Shown here: positions 19,003 through 27,631 of the stretch, one piece after another
Layout: every line of letters begins with the position of its first letter
Position numbering within the stretch: the first letter of the stretch is position 1
Assembly (NCBI RefSeq): GCF_020524325.1
Contig: NZ_JAIVKY010000011.1
Coordinates: 111,678 to 175,677 of the forward strand
Direction: 5' to 3'
DNA: 64,000 nucleotides
Source of the DNA: Sutcliffiella horikoshii
GTDB taxonomy: Bacteria > Bacillota > Bacilli > Bacillales > Bacillaceae_I
Notes under the pieces: model-generated
Seen by the model: only the letters and a program-made list of their open reading frames with translations
Told to the model about the DNA's origin: nothing
Database searches by the model: none
Made by a program: the position numbers and the translations under genes

Positions 19003-19629
19003 ATGAATGGAACTGCACATGCAGCCATAGGGGCAGCTACAGGTTTCGCAGTAGCAAACACGTTGCACACAACCTCGACTACCACTCTTATTTTAGTCAG
19101 CTTGGGGACCATATCTGGCCTTGTGCCAGACCTAGATATTGACGGGAAACTTCGTGGAAGAATAACGTTATCCCACAAAGTGACGAGGTTAATTGCTCAA
19201 ATCATAGGAACAATGATGATCCTATACAGTTTATATGAAGGAACCCTAGAAGAAAAGTTGAGGGGAATAGGAATTGGAGTGCTTATGATTCTTATTTCTT
19301 CCTTAATAAAACAAAGACATATGCTGACCATCACTGGTGCAGGGGTAATACTCGGAGGGGTTTCCCTGCAACAAATGTGGGTGATACTTTTTGGTGTCTA
19401 TATCATAATAGCTTCCTTGGTGTCCCACAGAAGTTATACCCACTCCTTACTTGGTGCAGCATTTTTCGCTTACATAGCTTTAAAGTTAGAACAATCTCTT
19501 TCTATCGACGGAGTATTCTTAACATGCACCGTTTCCTATATAAGCCACCTCGTAGCCGATTTAAAAGTATTACCCTTTAATAAAAGAGGGATTAAATTAT
19601 TTCTCCCATTGTCATCAAAGGATATATAA
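19003..19629 (+). CDS. YdjM-type membrane-bound metal-dependent hydrolase
   Basis: A 208-residue polytopic membrane protein of the DUF457/YdjM group. It has the N-terminal signature NGTAHAAIGAATGFA, then LVPDLDIDGKLRG, SHRSYTHSLLGAAF and SYISHLVADL, whose His/Asp residues are presumed metal ligands. B. subtilis YfhP later in this window has a similar domain. The reaction is unknown for the family. ATG 19003 has AGAGGTG upstream, while the in-frame extension to 18925 does not. Confidence 0.8.
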   Translation: MNGTAHAAIGAATGFAVANTLHTTSTTTLILVSLGTISGLVPDLDIDGKLRGRITLSHKVTRLIAQIIGTMMILYSLYEGTLEEKLRGIGIGVLMILISSLIKQRHMLTITGAGVILGGVSLQQMWVILFGVYIIIASLVSHRSYTHSLLGAAFFAYIALKLEQSLSIDGVFLTCTVSYISHLVADLKVLPFNKRGIKLFLPLSSKDI

Positions 19630-19729
19630 AGAAGAAAGGGCCGATTCCTTATATAGGATTTTGGACCTGGTTCCTAGGGTAGTTTCGTATTCACAGGTAT
19701 AAGTAATATAGTAGTACTTTTTTTACTTT

Positions 19730-19745
19730 AGAGCAGGCCTGCTCT
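19730..19745. repeat. 16-bp perfect palindrome
   Basis: AGAGCAGGCCTGCTCT reads the same on both strands and is followed by TTTGC. It may end transcription from the YdjM-like gene or bind a protein. The rest of 19630-20005 holds promoter-like sequence for rsbK and no gene. Confidence 0.5.
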
Positions 19746-19849
19746 TTGCAGAATCAAATTTTATTTCGGTAAGATGGCCGATATAATTCCGTTAGTAAAT
19801 TGAGAGTAGTAGAAAATATTTGGAAACACACAATGTTAAAATTAACCTA

Positions 19850-19877
19850 TTGACTAGTTCATATGTCACTGTATATT
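19850..19877 (+). promoter_or_regulatory. Candidate sigma-A promoter of rsbK
   Basis: TTGACT (19850-19855), 16-nt spacer, TATATT (19872-19877). A second candidate is an extended -10, TGGTATAAT, near 19939-19947. Confidence 0.45.
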
Positions 19878-20005
19878 CTAAGAAATGGATTTATACTTCT
19901 ATATCGAGTATCCAAATTCGACCATCCTTTTCTCTTAATGGTATAATTAATTTATATATATGTGTACGTGTTTAGCATCAAAAACAAATGAAAGTGGGAG
20001 TTGCG

Positions 20006-22807
20006 GTGAGCTTTAAGAAAAAACAATTTGTCGGGTTGGGAATTACAGTAGTTTCGCTTGTTTTGCTATTATCTGTAATTTTATTAATGACCAATTCCAT
20101 GAAGACAAATATGCTGGAAATAGTAGAGGACAGGTATTACAAAGTAAACAAAGCAACTGATATAAGGCAATTGTTCTATGAAACAGACAGACAGCTGCTG
20201 TTTGTTATCAATAGGGATGCCGAGGAGGATATTACTGATAACCTAGAAAGTATGGCAGAAAACAGAGAAGCCGCAAGGACCAACATCCTAGAATTGGAAG
20301 CTGTTTTAGATAGGAGCCAAACAAAAGCGTTAATAAATAGTATCCAAGAACGTTACAACTCCTATTGGAATATGGAGGAACAAATTGTTACCGAAATTAA
20401 TAATGGTGCTTCAAATGAAGACCTGCAAGAAATCTATGTCTCTCAACTAGATACAAGATCAGCACTTCTGCAAGACATATCAGATTTTAAAGATTTGCAG
20501 GAGTCGTTTATGCAAGATACGTTATCTACCGCAAATGAAACCTATCAAAACCTTACGATTATAATGATAGCCGCAGTTATTCTATCGTTAATAGTAATAG
20601 TCGTAACCACGCTATGGGTAATTCGAAGCACCAACAGTCGCTTGGATGAAGTGAAAAATGGAATAAAGAATATTAACTATAAGGACCTTTCTGCTATGCC
20701 ACGACTAAGCACAGATATTAAGGATGAAATTGGAGAAATATCGGTCGCTTTTAATACGATGGCTTCTTCGATTGAAACTTATCATAAGAAGGAAAAACAG
20801 TTCACAGAAGAAATCGGCAAACAGAATTGGGTGCAAAAAAACTCTGCAGATATTATTAATTTGTACCACCGAAATGTTTCCACAAACTCGCTTGCAGAAA
20901 AGTTCATTGCAACCTTGACACCTCTCATGGATGCAAAGCTTGGTGCTTTTTATCTGTTGGATGGAGAAGGAAAAGAAGAATCGTATAGAAAAATTGCGAC
21001 ATATGCCGACGGTGCAGAAGATATTGGTGGAGAAGCATATAAGCTTCGTGAAGGATTGGTAGGGCAGTGTGCTTGGGACAAGAAGGTGATTATCCTTGAA
21101 GATGTCCCTGAAGGTTATTCCGTCATAACGACAGGAATAGGCCATATTAAACCAAAGAGCATAATCATTGCTCCTGTCATCATAAAAGATGAAGTTATTG
21201 CTGTCATTGAAATGGCGACACTTACGGAATTTACAGAGACACATCGTCAACTTTTAAATAAAGTGCTCGAAACGCTTGGTATTGCTATTACGAACATTTT
21301 AGGAAGAATGGAAGTTGAGCGTCTGCTACTTGAATCACAAGCGCAGACAGAAGAGCTCCAATCTCAATCTGAAGAGTTGCAGGCTCAGTCAGAAGAGCTA
21401 CAAACCCAGTCAGAAGAGCTTCGTATGATTAATGAACAGCTTGAAGAACGCTCTCGTGATGCAGAGCAGAAATCCGCAGATCTTCAAAAAGCGAAAACCG
21501 AGCTTGAAGAAAAAGCGAAACAGCTTCAACTTAGTTCCAAATATAAATCAGAGTTCCTAGCAAATATGTCCCATGAGCTTAGAACACCACTAAATAGCAT
21601 TCTACTTTTATCCGAAATGTTGGCAGAAGATCCGGAAGACCAGCTGACAGATGAACAAAGGGAATTCTCTCGTGTCATCAATTCTTCTGGTCAGGATCTG
21701 CTGAATCTAATCAATGATATCCTGGATCTTTCTAAGGTCGAAGTGAAAAAGCTAGAAGTGATGTTTGGAGAAGTGAATGTGGAAGAGTTCATCAACCGAT
21801 TGGAACTCCAATTCACCCATATTGCAAAGCATAAAAAACTTGATTACGAAATTGTTAGAGGCAATCAGTTACCGGATGTGTTTTTTACTGATGAACAGCG
21901 TCTTCAACAAATTGTTAAAAATTTACTTTCTAATGCCTTTAAGTTCACCGAACAAGGGAAAGTATCCGTGAAGATTGAAAAGGCTCCAAAAAGGGATATT
22001 CTAAGAGCGAATGTCAATGTAAAGGCAGACACTTGGTTGAAGATTTCCGTGGAAGATACTGGAATAGGTATTTCCAAGGACAAACAGTCCCTCATCTTTG
22101 AAGCATTCCATCAAGGCGATGGAGCGACTATGAGAAAGTACGGTGGAACCGGACTTGGCCTTTCCATCTCTAAGGAATTTTCCAACCTATTGGGAGGCAG
22201 TGTATTTGTGGAAAGCGAAGAGGGAGTAGGGAGTGTATTCACTCTATTAATTCCTAGCCTGCCAAAAGGTATGCCTCAATTGAAAGAAGTAGAGGCAGCT
22301 TGGCAAGAAGTAGCATCCACTACCGAAACAGAGTTGTTAGAAGAGGAAAACATGGTTCTAGATATGGCGAGTAAAGAAGAAGTCATCAGAGAGCCGCAAA
22401 CAGTAAAAGAGGATGACATTTCCAATATCCTGAAAGGAAAGACGGTTGTGGTGGTAGATGATGACCATCGAAATGTCTATGCCCTTAACAATGCCCTGAA
22501 TAAAGAGGATATGAACATATTAACAGCAGAAAACGGTTTGCAATGCCTGGATATTCTGCATGAAAATGAGCATGTAGATATTATTTTAATGGATATTATG
22601 ATGCCGGTCATGGATGGTTATAAAGCTATCAAAACGATTCGTAATCTAGAAAGACATAAAGACGTTCCAATCATTGCCCTCACAGCGAAAGCGATGAAAG
22701 GTGATCGAGAAAAATGTCTGGAAGTGGGAGCTTCGGATTATATCAGCAAACCACTTAAACTAGATCAGCTTTTATCTGCGATGCGAGTTTGGGTCGCGAA
22801 AAATTAG
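20006..22807 (+). CDS. rsbK: Hybrid sensor histidine kinase, RsbK-like
   Basis: A 933-residue membrane sensor. The order is a basic N-terminus, TM1 (about 9-28), a helical extracellular domain of about 150 residues (CHASE3-like), TM2 (about 182-205), HAMP, GAF (about 285-445), a Q/E-rich coiled coil with repeated SEELQ units, HisKA with phospho-acceptor in NMSHELRTPLNS, HATPase (DTGIGI, GGTGLGLSISKEF), and a receiver domain (VVVDDDHRN, ILMDIMMPVMDG). In the B. cereus group RsbK transfers phosphate to RsbY to switch on sigma-B and is tuned by methylation by RsbM. Both partner genes follow here. GTG 20006 with GGGAG upstream is chosen over ATG 19988, which lacks a ribosome site. No sigB operon lies in the window. 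Confidence 0.8.
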   Translation: MSFKKKQFVGLGITVVSLVLLLSVILLMTNSMKTNMLEIVEDRYYKVNKATDIRQLFYETDRQLLFVINRDAEEDITDNLESMAENREAARTNILELEAVLDRSQTKALINSIQERYNSYWNMEEQIVTEINNGASNEDLQEIYVSQLDTRSALLQDISDFKDLQESFMQDTLSTANETYQNLTIIMIAAVILSLIVIVVTTLWVIRSTNSRLDEVKNGIKNINYKDLSAMPRLSTDIKDEIGEISVAFNTMASSIETYHKKEKQFTEEIGKQNWVQKNSADIINLYHRNVSTNSLAEKFIATLTPLMDAKLGAFYLLDGEGKEESYRKIATYADGAEDIGGEAYKLREGLVGQCAWDKKVIILEDVPEGYSVITTGIGHIKPKSIIIAPVIIKDEVIAVIEMATLTEFTETHRQLLNKVLETLGIAITNILGRMEVERLLLESQAQTEELQSQSEELQAQSEELQTQSEELRMINEQLEERSRDAEQKSADLQKAKTELEEKAKQLQLSSKYKSEFLANMSHELRTPLNSILLLSEMLAEDPEDQLTDEQREFSRVINSSGQDLLNLINDILDLSKVEVKKLEVMFGEVNVEEFINRLELQFTHIAKHKKLDYEIVRGNQLPDVFFTDEQRLQQIVKNLLSNAFKFTEQGKVSVKIEKAPKRDILRANVNVKADTWLKISVEDTGIGISKDKQSLIFEAFHQGDGATMRKYGGTGLGLSISKEFSNLLGGSVFVESEEGVGSVFTLLIPSLPKGMPQLKEVEAAWQEVASTTETELLEEENMVLDMASKEEVIREPQTVKEDDISNILKGKTVVVVDDDHRNVYALNNALNKEDMNILTAENGLQCLDILHENEHVDIILMDIMMPVMDGYKAIKTIRNLERHKDVPIIALTAKAMKGDREKCLEVGASDYISKPLKLDQLLSAMRVWVAKN

Positions 22808-22815
22808 GTTATAGA

Positions 22816-22863
22816 CAAAAGGGACGGTTACGATATGTTGGATACAAGTAGCCGTCCCTTTTT
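22816..22863 (+). terminator. Hairpin between rsbK and rsbM
   Basis: AAAAGGGACGGTTAC (22817-22831) pairs with GTAGCCGTCCCTTTT (22848-22862). A strong stem this close before rsbM suggests partial attenuation or separate transcripts. Confidence 0.85.
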
Positions 22864-22896
22864 GCAAGATACGAGATTTTGGAGGCAAGATTACAA

Positions 22897-23715
22897 GTGG
22901 ACAAGCAAGACTTGGAGTTAGATTTATTCTTAACCGCAGTTTATCGGCTTTCGGGATTTGATTTTCGAAAATATATGATGTCTTCCATTATGAGAAGAGT
23001 GGAAAATAGATTAAGGCTGGAAGGGTTGAAAAACATCACTCAGTTAACAGAAAAAGTGATACACCACGATGTGTTTTTGAAAAAAGTATTAGATGATTTC
23101 TCTATCAATGTAACAGAGATGTTCCGGGATCCTTCCTTTTTCTTATCCTTCCGAGAAAAGGTAATTCCTCTTTTAAGAGATTTACCGGAAATTCGGGTCT
23201 GGCATGCAGGCTGCTCATCTGGAGAGGAAGCCTATTCCATGGCTATCCTTTTGGAAGAAGAGGGTATTGGGCATAAGTCGAAAATCTATGCAACCGACAT
23301 GAATGAGAAGATACTGGAGAAAGCACAAAAGGGAGTCATCCCTCTATCCAAAATGAAGACCTATACGAAAAATTATATGCAAGCTGGCGGTAAAACGGCC
23401 TTTTCCGAATATTATCATTCTGATCATCAGTTTGCTTACATTAATGAAGACTTGTTGAATAGAATTGTATTTGCACAGCATAATCTTGTGACAGACCGTT
23501 CTTTCAATGAGTTTCATATAATTATTTGCCGTAATGTATTGATTTACTTTAACTTGGAGCTGCAGCATAATGTGATTCAATTGTTTCAGGAGAGTCTTGG
23601 AGCTGAAGGTTTCCTGGGGCTTGGGAGCAAAGAAGCGTTGCGTCTTGATGCACATCCTGGTTTTGAAGAGTTTGACTTGTATGATAAGATATACCGCAAA
23701 AAAACGGAGAGCTAG
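22897..23715 (+). CDS. rsbM: CheR-type protein methyltransferase, RsbM-like
   Basis: A 272-residue SAM-dependent glutamate methyltransferase of the CheR family. The N-terminal CheR helical domain (LTAVYRLSGFDFRKYMMSS) is followed by the SAM-binding core (VWHAGCSSGEEAYSMAILLE, IYATDMNEKILEKA) and IIICRNVLIYF. No chemotaxis genes surround it. Position after the hybrid kinase matches B. cereus RsbM, which methylates RsbK and dampens sigma-B activation. GTG 22897 has GGAGG 11 nt upstream; a TTG at 22879 is in frame but has no ribosome site. No CheB-type methylesterase is present. Confidence 0.82.
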   Translation: MDKQDLELDLFLTAVYRLSGFDFRKYMMSSIMRRVENRLRLEGLKNITQLTEKVIHHDVFLKKVLDDFSINVTEMFRDPSFFLSFREKVIPLLRDLPEIRVWHAGCSSGEEAYSMAILLEEEGIGHKSKIYATDMNEKILEKAQKGVIPLSKMKTYTKNYMQAGGKTAFSEYYHSDHQFAYINEDLLNRIVFAQHNLVTDRSFNEFHIIICRNVLIYFNLELQHNVIQLFQESLGAEGFLGLGSKEALRLDAHPGFEEFDLYDKIYRKKTES

Positions 23716-23742
23716 GATACTAATCCTGCTCTCCGTTTTTTA
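23701..23742 (+). terminator. Terminator of rsbM
   Basis: ACGGAGAGC (23704-23712) pairs with GCTCTCCGT (23728-23736), then T-run. The stem overlaps the stop codon. Confidence 0.85.
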
Positions 23743-23761
23743 TATTTAGGTTATCTAAATA

Positions 23762-23886
23762 CATTGATTTCCCTTCCAAGCGCTTCGCTTGCCTGCGGGC
23801 GGTCCGTGAGCCTCCTCACTGCGTTGCGGGGTCTCACCTGTCCCTTCCTCCCGCGGGCGTCTGCGCGCTTTCCACTTCAATCAATG
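23762..23886. repeat. Imperfect-palindromic interspersed repeat, copy 1
   Basis: A 125-bp GC-rich element bounded by CATTGATT and AATCAATG, with internal GCGGGCGGTCCGTGAGCCTC and GGGGTCTCACCTGTCCC. Closely related to 48326-48452 and, inverted and diverged, to 44774-44906. It resembles a repeat common in intergenic DNA of Bacillus genomes. It lies between the convergent rsbM and rsbY genes. Confidence 0.85.
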
Positions 23887-23921
23887 GATTATATTAACTG
23901 TATAATTCTATTCTAAGTTTA

Positions 23922-25064
23922 TTATCTTGCCTGTATCATTACAACGCACATATCGTCTGATGCTCCTTTTCGCATGTCATCAGGTAAGATTAAATTAATA
24001 GGTTCTGGAATATTTGGTAGATCCCAGAGTTTTGACGCAGATTTAATGAACTGAGGGTATTGGTTCATACCCACCTTTTCCATCGTCTCTACCACACCAT
24101 CTGTGTAAAGCATGATTTGAACAGAATCTTTGTAAGTGATCTTTGTCTTTTTAACATCCACGTTCTCGAAGAACCCAAGGGCGCATGTTCGATTAGACAG
24201 CTCCACTACTTCATCTTCATCAATGAGAGCAAAACCAGCGGGATGCCCAGCATTTACATATTCCATTGATTTTTCATTTGTATCGATGACAAGGTAAATA
24301 GCTGTAAAATAATATGGAATCTGCTGATTGCGTAAATTCAGCGCATGCATCCATCGATTCAATTCACTGATAACGAATTCAGGGTCTGCACATCCTCTGA
24401 TAGAGTCTCGCAGTACAGAAGAAATGAACATGCATACTAAGGAAGCAGAAATTCCGTGTCCCATCATGTCTAGCAGTATGACCGCATATCTCGAATTGTC
24501 TATCTTATACCAATAGTACATGTCTCCTGCCAGTTTATAAGCAGGAATATAGGAGGCTTTCACAACAAATCTGTCTTCGATGATGGGTTCACTTAGAAGA
24601 CTGTTTTGTACCTGTTGTGAGAGATCCAACTGATTTTTAATCTTTTCTGCATGCTTTTTATTTTTGTCTTTCTCCTGTTTCAGTCGAAGGACCACCCGGA
24701 TACGCGCCAAAAGTTCTGTCTTGTTGATTGGCTTCATTACATAATCCAAGCCACCTGCATCCAATGCTTCTGCTACTTTATTAGAATCTTCTAGTGCCGT
24801 TACAAAAATGACAGGGATGTCTTTCAGGTGTGGAATAGTCTGGAGAGTTCTACACGCTTCAATACCATCAATTTCAGGCATCATGATATCCATTAAAATA
24901 ATATCAACGGGCATTTTAGGCGACGCGGAATAATCATTATGTAAATATGCAAACATTTCATTTGCTGAAGTGAAGGATAAGTAATCTCTATATCCCGCTC
25001 TTTTTAAGATATTTTCTATAACGAATAAATTTACTTGGTTATCATCGACAATCAGTATGCCCAT
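23922..25064 (-). CDS. rsbY: Response regulator with PP2C phosphatase domain, RsbY-like
   Basis: A 380-residue cytoplasmic protein. Receiver domain at about 1-120 (ILIVDDNQVN, phospho-acceptor Asp59 in ILMDIMMPEIDG), a short coiled linker (LKQEKDKNKKHAEK), then a SpoIIE/RsbU-type PP2C domain (LAGDMYYWYKI, ILLDMMGHGISASLV, AGHPAGFALI, YTDGVVE). In the B. cereus group RsbY, phosphorylated by RsbK, dephosphorylates the anti-anti-sigma factor RsbV and frees sigma-B. The gene faces rsbK-rsbM from the other strand across a repeat element. Residues of the acidic pocket and the PP2C metal site appear intact. Confidence 0.85.
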   Translation of the reverse strand: MGILIVDDNQVNLFVIENILKRAGYRDYLSFTSANEMFAYLHNDYSASPKMPVDIILMDIMMPEIDGIEACRTLQTIPHLKDIPVIFVTALEDSNKVAEALDAGGLDYVMKPINKTELLARIRVVLRLKQEKDKNKKHAEKIKNQLDLSQQVQNSLLSEPIIEDRFVVKASYIPAYKLAGDMYYWYKIDNSRYAVILLDMMGHGISASLVCMFISSVLRDSIRGCADPEFVISELNRWMHALNLRNQQIPYYFTAIYLVIDTNEKSMEYVNAGHPAGFALIDEDEVVELSNRTCALGFFENVDVKKTKITYKDSVQIMLYTDGVVETMEKVGMNQYPQFIKSASKLWDLPNIPEPINLILPDDMRKGASDDMCVVMIQAR

Positions 25065-25249
25065 ATCCTTTTCTCCTCTATCTTTCTAAAATTGTAAACA
25101 CCCCACATATTAATACCCTTTTCTTAAAGAGATAAAACCTTTTCCCGAACATATTTTGCGTGAATGCTTGGCCATGTTTTGTCTGGTAGGTTTTAGGGTA
25201 GTTTGCTTGTTAGGAAGGTTCTTTAACTACTAACTCTAGAGGTGATGTA

Positions 25250-25999
25250 ATGGAAACCGCAGTTCGTTCCACCAAAGGTAAGTTACTGACTAAGGAAGAT
25301 ATGACAAATGAGAAAATTGTACCCGAATGGGTTGTGCAAGAATATAAAAATTTCCGGGAAGTTGTAACAAATAAAACATTTCCTTGTTATTTTGGAATGA
25401 GTGCAGAGAAAAAAGGGGAACTTCGCTATTCCTATATTAGTCATGATAATTGGAACCATTTGCCGGATACTTTAAAAGAATTTAACGCGCTGTTTGATTC
25501 AGAGAAACCACTCGTTCGACATGGTCTATTTCTTTTTGTGGAGCCAGAGAAAGAAGAAAAAACTATACCATACTATCGGGAGTATTTCTGGGATATTTTG
25601 CAGTTTTTACATATGAAAGACGACCAGCCATGGCCTAAAGATTATCCTACAGACCCAGATCATCACCTGTGGGCCTTTTCTTTTGCAGAGGAGCCGTATT
25701 TTGTCTTTGGGAATGCTCCTGCCTACAAGCAGAGAAAGACTAGAGATTTAGGAAACAGTCTTATTCTGGGGTTTCAGCCAAGGAGAATATTTGAAGGACT
25801 TGAAGGTACGTCTAAGGGTGGTATCATGTCACGTGAGAAGGTAAGGGAGCGAGTGGAGAAATGGGATCAGCTCCCAACACACCCTAATATCAGTCATTAC
25901 GGAGATCCAGATCATCGAGAATGGAAACAATATTTTATTGGAGACGATGCAAAGCCTATGGAAGGTAAATGTCCTTTCTCCATGATGAAAAATAAGTAG
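25250..25999 (+). CDS. YqcI/YcgG family protein
   Basis: A 249-residue soluble protein of the YqcI/YcgG family, with NKTFPCYFGMSAEKKGELRY near the N-terminus, the HLWAFSFAEEPYFVFGNAPAY core and a C-terminal CPFS motif. Conserved cysteines (PCYFG and KCPFS) are visible. No enzymatic role is established for the family that I can state. ATG 25250 follows TAGAGGTGATG. It stands alone, between rsbY (divergent) and a histidine kinase gene. Confidence 0.8.
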   Translation: METAVRSTKGKLLTKEDMTNEKIVPEWVVQEYKNFREVVTNKTFPCYFGMSAEKKGELRYSYISHDNWNHLPDTLKEFNALFDSEKPLVRHGLFLFVEPEKEEKTIPYYREYFWDILQFLHMKDDQPWPKDYPTDPDHHLWAFSFAEEPYFVFGNAPAYKQRKTRDLGNSLILGFQPRRIFEGLEGTSKGGIMSREKVRERVEKWDQLPTHPNISHYGDPDHREWKQYFIGDDAKPMEGKCPFSMMKNK

Positions 26000-26106
26000 T
26001 ATACAACTAACGACATTGACGTTCAGAATATTTTATCTTCTACATTAATTTTCTGTTATGATAGATATAGATTATCCGAAAATAACGTAGAAGGTGGCTG
26101 GCAAGT

Positions 26107-27234
26107 ATGGACGCTGCTCAGAAACTCATTTTGTTTTTAGAAGAAAATCACGATCAATTTATCCGGAATTGGCGAAATAATAGTGTTATTTCGGAAGATG
26201 ACATATACAAGGAAGAAGTAGAGCGAAACGGCAGGCAAATGTATCAGCTTATAAAAAAAGCCATTAAAGATCCTTTGACTGAGGAAGAAATCATCCAGCT
26301 CGCAAACAAGACGGCGCATGAACGAGTCCAAGCTAATGTAAACATCAGCGAGTTCGTTTTCAATGTGAACACGGGCAGGAGTGAGGTGGTGAAGTGGGTG
26401 TGGAATTCAGGCCTTCCAAGTGAGGAACTACAACCTTTCATTGATCAAATAAATGCCCTTTTTGATAAGTTTTCTTACCTTGCAGTTAGAAAGTACACGC
26501 AAATTAAAGAAAAACAGTTGGAAGAAAAAGAGCTATATATTAACCAAACACATAAAGAGAGACTTACTATCCTTGGGCAGATGAGTTCAAGTTTTGTCCA
26601 TGAATTCAGAAACCCGTTAACATCTGTTATCGGGTTCACGAGGCTTTTGCAAAACGAACTTCCTGATCATCCGTATTTGGAGATTATGCGCCATGAACTG
26701 GACCAGCTAAATTATCGTATTTCTCAATTTTTACATGTTTCTAGAAAAGAATTGATTGAGAGTAAGAGAGAAGAAGTGAATCTGTCCTTCCTGTTGCAGG
26801 AATTAGTAGAATTTTTATATCCTAGTTTATTAGACGGAGATGTGGTCATTCAACTCGACATTGATCCATCCATAAACATGGTTGCAAATAAAGATGAATT
26901 AAGGCAGGTTTTTCTGAACTTGATTATTAATTCTATCGATGCGTTGCAGCAGATAAAGGAAGGACCAAGAACCATTTCAGTGGTATGTGTGGAAAATGGG
27001 GCATTTACCGAGTTATCCATTACTAATAACGGACCAAAAATTGAAGAAGAAGCGATCCACGCTATTTTTGAGCCGTTCTTTACTACCAAGGATTTAGGAA
27101 CAGGCATAGGTCTGTATATTTGCAAAAAATTAATCGAAAAGCATAATGGGGAAATATATTGTCGATCGGATGATGACAAGACCAGCTTTGTTATTCGTTT
27201 ACCCAACACTTTAAAAAATGAAAAATCCTCCTAA
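26107..27234 (+). CDS. Soluble sensor histidine kinase (HisK_N-type)
   Basis: A 375-residue kinase with no membrane segment. The N-terminal 150 residues form a helical sensor domain like the histidine-kinase N-terminal domain found in Bacillus sporulation-type kinases (LEENHDQFIRNWRNN). The kinase core follows: phospho-acceptor His in SSFVHEFRNPLTSVIGF, N-box LNLIINSIDALQQ, G-boxes ITNNGPKIEEEA and GTGIGLYICKKL. No response regulator gene is next to it, consistent with feeding a shared relay such as Spo0F, though this is inference. AAGGTGG lies 9 nt before the ATG. A terminator overlaps the stop. Confidence 0.82.
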   Translation: MDAAQKLILFLEENHDQFIRNWRNNSVISEDDIYKEEVERNGRQMYQLIKKAIKDPLTEEEIIQLANKTAHERVQANVNISEFVFNVNTGRSEVVKWVWNSGLPSEELQPFIDQINALFDKFSYLAVRKYTQIKEKQLEEKELYINQTHKERLTILGQMSSSFVHEFRNPLTSVIGFTRLLQNELPDHPYLEIMRHELDQLNYRISQFLHVSRKELIESKREEVNLSFLLQELVEFLYPSLLDGDVVIQLDIDPSINMVANKDELRQVFLNLIINSIDALQQIKEGPRTISVVCVENGAFTELSITNNGPKIEEEAIHAIFEPFFTTKDLGTGIGLYICKKLIEKHNGEIYCRSDDDKTSFVIRLPNTLKNEKSS

Positions 27235-27258
27235 GCTCAGTGCAGGAGGATTTTTTTG
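27221..27258 (+). terminator. Terminator of the histidine kinase gene
   Basis: AAAAATCCTCC (27221-27231) pairs with GGAGGATTTTT (27245-27255). Confidence 0.88.
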
Positions 27259-27287
27259 TTGACAAGGGTTAAAATATGTATTATCTT
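27259..27287 (+). promoter_or_regulatory. Sigma-A promoter for the T-box transcript
   Basis: TTGACA (27259-27264), 17-nt spacer, TATCTT (27282-27287). It is placed about 90 bp before the base of T-box stem I. Confidence 0.6.
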
Positions 27288-27375
27288 AATAACAACACTT
27301 TAACACCTAAAAGCGTTTAAGCGTTTAAGTGTGTTAGCGAAATTTAGCCGAGTAGAGCTTAGTAGTTAAATAGAT

Positions 27376-27585
27376 TGATGGCTATGTATAAAAGTAGTTT
27401 TCATTATTGCAGCAGAAAGAGACTGGATGGTTGGTGAAAATCCAGGTGTAGTGAAGATGAAGTACAATACATATTATTTTATAGCTATCATTACAGATGA
27501 GTGGGCAATCATTATTTTTGCCAATTAGGGTGGTACCGCGGAGCTTCTTCGTCCCTTGTTTTGGGGATGAAGAAGCTTTTTTAGT
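27376..27585 (+). promoter_or_regulatory. T-box riboswitch, probable tyrosine specifier (UAC)
   Basis: The T-box core AGGGTGGTACCGCG (27527-27540) is followed directly by a terminator, with GCTTCTTC at 27543 pairing with GAAGAAGC and a T-run. Stem I closes with GGCTATGTAT near 27380 against ATACAT...ATAGCT near 27467-27488. An AGTA motif lies at 27393 on the 5' side of the specifier loop. Opposite it GATGAAG-TAC-A places UAC (27463-27465) in the specifier position. Uncharged tRNA(Tyr) would thus allow read-through into the transporter gene. Confidence 0.85.
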
Positions 27586-27631
27586 GCAAATTAATAGGTA
27601 GGCAATCTTACTTTTTATTGGAGGGAACATC

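Noticed and set aside
22879..22896. TTG 22879 as start of the rsbM gene
   Set aside because: No ribosome site precedes it, while GGAGG at 22881-22885 serves GTG 22897.
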